A stretch of DNA of 64,000 nucleotides, taken from positions 14,701,268-14,765,267 of the forward strand of contig CM056744.1 in the NCBI GenBank assembly GCA_029851415.1, written 5' to 3'. The first letter of the stretch is position 1. Every line of letters begins with the position of its first letter. Origin of the DNA: Eretmocerus hayati (Eukaryota > Arthropoda > Insecta > Hymenoptera > Aphelinidae). The notes beneath the pieces are model-generated. The model was not told the origin of the DNA, did not search any database, and worked only from the letters and a program-made list of their open reading frames with translations. Made by a program: the position numbers and the translations under genes. Positions 60,361-64,000 of this stretch are shown here, piece after piece.

Positions 60361-61440
60361 TTACTGATCAATTAGGCGAAATCTGACAGATTGATTCATT
60401 ACACATTGGGACACTTACACACACCTATAGCGACAATTACACCTCCCACGCATGTACGCAAGCACCCACTCACTCACCTATACGCACACACACTCATACG
60501 CATGTACGCACCCATACACACAATCATACGCACAATCGCACCCACGCACGCACCTATTCCACCACACACACACACTCATGCGCATGCATGCACACACACA
60601 TTCAGATACATACAGGTACCAAACAAGTTAAGTGAATGATCATTCAAGCCAATTCAGACAGAATCATTCATCATACACATTCAGACACGTACTCGTACCC
60701 ACAGCGACATTTACACCCACGCGCACGGACCCACCCACCGATTCACATGCATGCATGCATGCACGCAGGCACCCACCCACCCATACACACACACACACAC
60801 ACACTTATACGCATACACGCCCGCGCGCTCACACACACATTCTAATACATACAGGCACCCAAAAAGTTACGTAAATGATCACTCGGACACATTCAAATAG
60901 GATCATTCATCAGACACATTGAGACACGTACACGCACCGACAGCGACATTTACACCCACGCGCACGAACCCACCCACCGATTCTCACGCATGCATGCACC
61001 CACCCACCCACCCACACTCACTTTTACTTACACGCCCGCGCGCTCACACACAAATTCAAATACATACTCGCACCATAAAACTTACGTAAATGATCATTCA
61101 GGCCAATTTAGGCAGTATCATTCATCAGACACATTGAGACACGTAAACGCACCCACAGCGACATTTACACCCACGCGCACGGACCCGCCCAACGATTCAC
61201 ACGCATGCACGCATGCACGCACTCACTCACCCACACTCACTTTCACTTACACGCCCGCGCGCTTACACACACATTCAAATTTATACAGGGCCCAAAATAG
61301 TTACGTAAATGATCACTCAGGTACATTCGGACAGATTCATTCATCAGACACATTAACCACACACACGCACCCACGAACACATACACTTATATACTCTCAT
61401 ATTCACACACATTCGCGCGCACACACACACACACACACAA
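60361..61440. repeat. Satellite-like tandem array, ~215-265-bp unit
   Basis: Repeats start near 60361 (degenerate), 60627, 60866, 61081 and 61300. Each has TTACGTAAATGATCA-type DNA, then ATTCATCAGACACATT, then CCACAGCGACATTTACACCC, then a CACGCGCACGGACCC / GCATGCATGCACGC stretch and CGCCCGCGCGCTCACACACA. The middle two units are most alike. CA-rich sequence fills the unit joints. Confidence 0.9.
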
Positions 61441-61595
61441 ATACCTCACGCGAGTCATAAGACAAGGTTCTTGAACTGCAACTCAATGTAGATAGGTATA
61501 GCCAATGTGAAATTCTCAGAGCAGAAAGCGAATTGCAAGTCGTGCGCAGTGGTGAAGTCACTTTTTGGTTCGCGTGTAATATAAAGGGTATATAA

Positions 61596-61627
<32 letters not shown>

Positions 61628-62917
61628 TCGTAAGGTATATAGAGAAGAAGCGTCTGGCGTTTGCGAGGGCACGAGTGAGGATCTGCATGCGAATAGGGGA
61701 ATTTTGGCGAGGGTAGAGAGTAAGTAGAGAAGAGAGACGCGTGAAAGCTTGGAACAGTCGCGAGAATTGAGTCTCTACTACTCCCACTACTTGAATAGTA
61801 TACAGCAAGTAAGTAGGTTGGAGTAGAAGGATTTTCGTCGAGTTGAGAGGTTACTTGGGAGATGGCTGAGACACGCTGTTGTAAGAGGAGAAAATTGGGT
61901 TCTGCTTTTTGGTGCGAAGCAGCTTTCTCCAGATTCTTGAGTGAGATACTGAATTGAATTTTTGGGTGAAGGTTTTTTTTTTAGCGAGCCGAATTTCAAT
62001 GTCGTATCGATGCATCAGCACGTTTCGAGTTATTTTTAAAACATTCACATTTATTGACTCAGGTGTGCAAAATATTTTTAAAAATTGGCGAATCGAACGT
62101 GCGTACAAATAAATTCGTGAGAATTTCGAAATATGAGAATTTGTGTGTTTGTAGTATTCTGTGATTTTAGCTTTACTCCGAAGCTCGGAGTTTTTTGCTC
62201 ATGCATAGTAAACGAACAAATTTTCAAAGCTTTATACGAGTAAGATTTTTAAGCACTCGAATGAGTTCAAAGACACGCCACTGCAGTCCACATTATCAAG
62301 ACGTTGGGCAGAGTGCCAGTAAAAGGTTGATACACTCGAACGACGAGTAAGCCATATTCTTGAAGTTGTTAATGAAGATATTGTTATCGAAGAAGTTGTA
62401 TCGTTGATTCACTATTTTCTGTTGATTCATGTATTAGAATTTTTGTCACGAAGGTCTACGATTTGAAAGATGATGAATGTAGATCTAATATTTCCAGACT
62501 TATGCGGCGCACCGTACCAGATCTCAAAATTCGTCTCTCACGAAAGCATGAAATTTGAGGCCGAATGTTTTGCAATCTGGGAAATCTTAGAGAAGATCTC
62601 TGGAGAAAATAAAAATTGAAATTGCAAATTTTCAAATGTAGCAACGCGTGGCGTGTGATTTTTTTTATTAGCTCCCATGAGAATATTTGATATTTGTCAA
62701 TCGAAGATACGAAGCTCCTGTTAGAGTGGCAAACTGAAATGAGCTCGATTAGAAGACACATACTATGGAGATGATATATAAAAATTCACTATAGATGTAA
62801 CCTCATTTAATGGATAATTGTTTCTGTTGAACTATGAATACACTTGTAACGTGGGCTCGTTAATGCATTTCGGTATTCTAACTCCGAAATAGAAAGCAAC
62901 TGAAGGAATTCGCGCCG
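61441..62917. other. Spacer with a TA microsatellite
   Basis: A TA array lies near 61.59-61.62 kb. No gene or RNA recognised between the satellite and the LINE relic. Confidence 0.45.
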
Positions 62918-62920
62918 TGA

Positions 62921-63751
62921 ATGGATAATCGGAGTAAAGCTTTCGAAAAGTGGAAGCGTATGCATAAGTTGAATGATCTCATTGAATACTACAAATTAGC
63001 CGCGATTGCTACGAAGACATTCAGGAAAAAGAAACAAGACTCTTTCAGGAAATTCGCTGAATCTATAAATTTTAGAACTAACCCAAATTATGTCTGGTCA
63101 AGATGTAAGGTATTCAAAAACAGATGGGTATAAATCAATCAATCGCAAAGTGATAAAAGATTACAAATAGAAGAGACAATAAAAAATGCCACGTTCAAAA
63201 TCAGCCTTCCGTGGGTAAATACCGATCCAAATAAAATTCCTGAATGCGCTGAGAACGAATTTTGTAGTGCAAGTTTTGATTTTGTAGAGTTTAATACGGC
63301 ACTGGAAATGGCGAATGACGAGTCATCGCCGGGCATGGACGGTATAGATTTTTCGACTTCGAAGGGAGTCCCGCTCCAATACAAGCTTTTGCTTTTGGAT
63401 ATATTTAATGAGATGTATCGAACCAATGCGTATCCTGAAGAGTGGGAGGACTCATACGTCCACTTCATTGAATAAACTAACAACGGCGTCAGACCAATTT
63501 CTTTAACATCTTGCATTTGTGAATTATTTGAGGGACTTGTTAAAAATAGATGGCAGTGGTGGTGTGAGTCGTGTGATATTTTACCGAAAAGTCAATCAGG
63601 GTTTTGAAAAGGCAAGTCGTGTGCCGACAATCTTGCATATCTCATTTTGCATATTGGTCAAGCCTTCGCCAAATCGCAGGACGTTTAGGCCGGCTTCCTC
63701 GACCAACCTGTTGAGATCCGAGGTCCAAACCAGACCCAGATACGATCTGAG
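62921..63751 (+). pseudogene. Non-LTR retrotransposon reverse transcriptase relic
   Basis: One plus-strand frame runs about 270 codons and carries LINE-type RT landmarks in order: SINFRTNPNYVWSRCKVFKN in the linker before RT, SSPGMDGIDF, LLLLDIFNEMYRTNAYPEEW, RPISLTSCICELFE (RT block with RPISL), LPKSQSGF and KGKSCADNL. In-frame stops occur at 63131, 63473, 63605 and near 63668, but no frameshift is seen over this span. The catalytic FADD region is absent, because similarity fades near 63.75 kb. The type suggests a Jockey/I-like LINE. No endonuclease domain precedes it. It is a dead 5'- and 3'-truncated fragment. Confidence 0.86.
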
Positions 63752-63759
63752 TAATTTGG

Positions 63760-64000
63760 AATGACTATAGTGCGAGAAACCCTCTTTTCACCGGAAAAAC
63801 TCGACGAAAATCCAAAAATATCTTGAGTAATTATTAGAGAAAAGATTCGAAAAAGTTTTAAAAGGAGCCACAATATCCTGCAAGGATCTTAATGCTAGCA
63901 TGATTCGCATATTAAAGAAAGCCAGAATGAGTGATTGAAATGAACATATTTTGAGTATTGAGCGTAGATTGAGCGTTGAGCCAAAAATTTTGATCAAATC
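63760..64000 (+). mobile_element. Diverged relative of the 13.56-kb palindrome, cut by window end
   Basis: The sequence GGAGCCACAATATCCTGCAA, then the GTGATTGAAATGA-TTTTGAGT blocks, follows 14165-14290 (GAGCTACAACATCTCGCAAG, TTGATTGAAATGA-TTTTGAGTGTC) with many changes. It appears to be a second member of that family, with its other arm outside the window. Confidence 0.5.

Noticed and set aside
60361..61440. CRISPR array
   Set aside because: Unit length over 200 bases, simple-sequence joints and eukaryotic context make it a satellite. No short direct repeat with unique spacers exists anywhere in the window.
60391..61460. His/Thr/Pro-rich open frames in the satellite
   Set aside because: They arise from CA/CACCC repeats read as codons and differ in frame between units.

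Overview
The window looks like nuclear DNA of an insect, most probably a parasitoid wasp (Hymenoptera). It is AT-rich and gene-poor. Genes are split by short introns with GTAAGT/GTGAGT donors. Microsatellites and palindromic transposon remnants are very frequent. One gene encodes ankyrin repeats followed by what reads as a PRANC-type C-terminus, a combination known from Nasonia and relatives, Wolbachia and poxviruses. The taxon is inferred; nothing in the window names the species.

Layout. 1-9.4 kb: no supportable gene, simple repeats only. 9.395-12.775 kb: a complete, very young LTR retrotransposon on the minus strand, with apparently identical 353-bp LTRs and one intact gag-protease ORF but no reverse transcriptase or integrase. 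13.56-14.45 kb: a long-arm palindromic transposon. 15.86-18.31 kb (minus): a two-exon ankyrin/PRANC-like gene, followed by two MITEs up to 19.33 kb. 20.24-24.29 kb (plus): an eight-exon gene for a putative secreted 384-residue protein that I do not recognise. 25-34.3 kb: a nursery of non-autonomous inverted-repeat elements (several Harbinger-like with 3-bp target duplications, others with TA duplications), including nested copies that carry tRNA-like cassettes. 38.18-38.30 kb: a perfect 59-bp hairpin. 38.9-53.2 kb: scattered further inverted-repeat families, with a possible LINE tail at 44.3-45.0 kb. 53.2-60.3 kb: no gene seen. 60.36-61.44 kb: a satellite of units of about 215-265 bp. 62.92-63.75 kb: a non-LTR reverse-transcriptase relic decayed by stop codons in a single frame. 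The window ends in a diverged relative of the 13.56-kb palindrome.

How it fits together. Only two host-type genes are convincing, and they are not obviously connected to each other: a probable ANK-PRANC protein (family linked to ubiquitin ligase adaptors and host-symbiont/virus exchange) and an orphan secreted protein. Most of the rest is mobile DNA. The least ordinary signal is a set of Harbinger-like elements that share terminal tips, and in one pair an inner core. Each carries its own GC-rich subterminal word, matched between its two ends but different from element to element.
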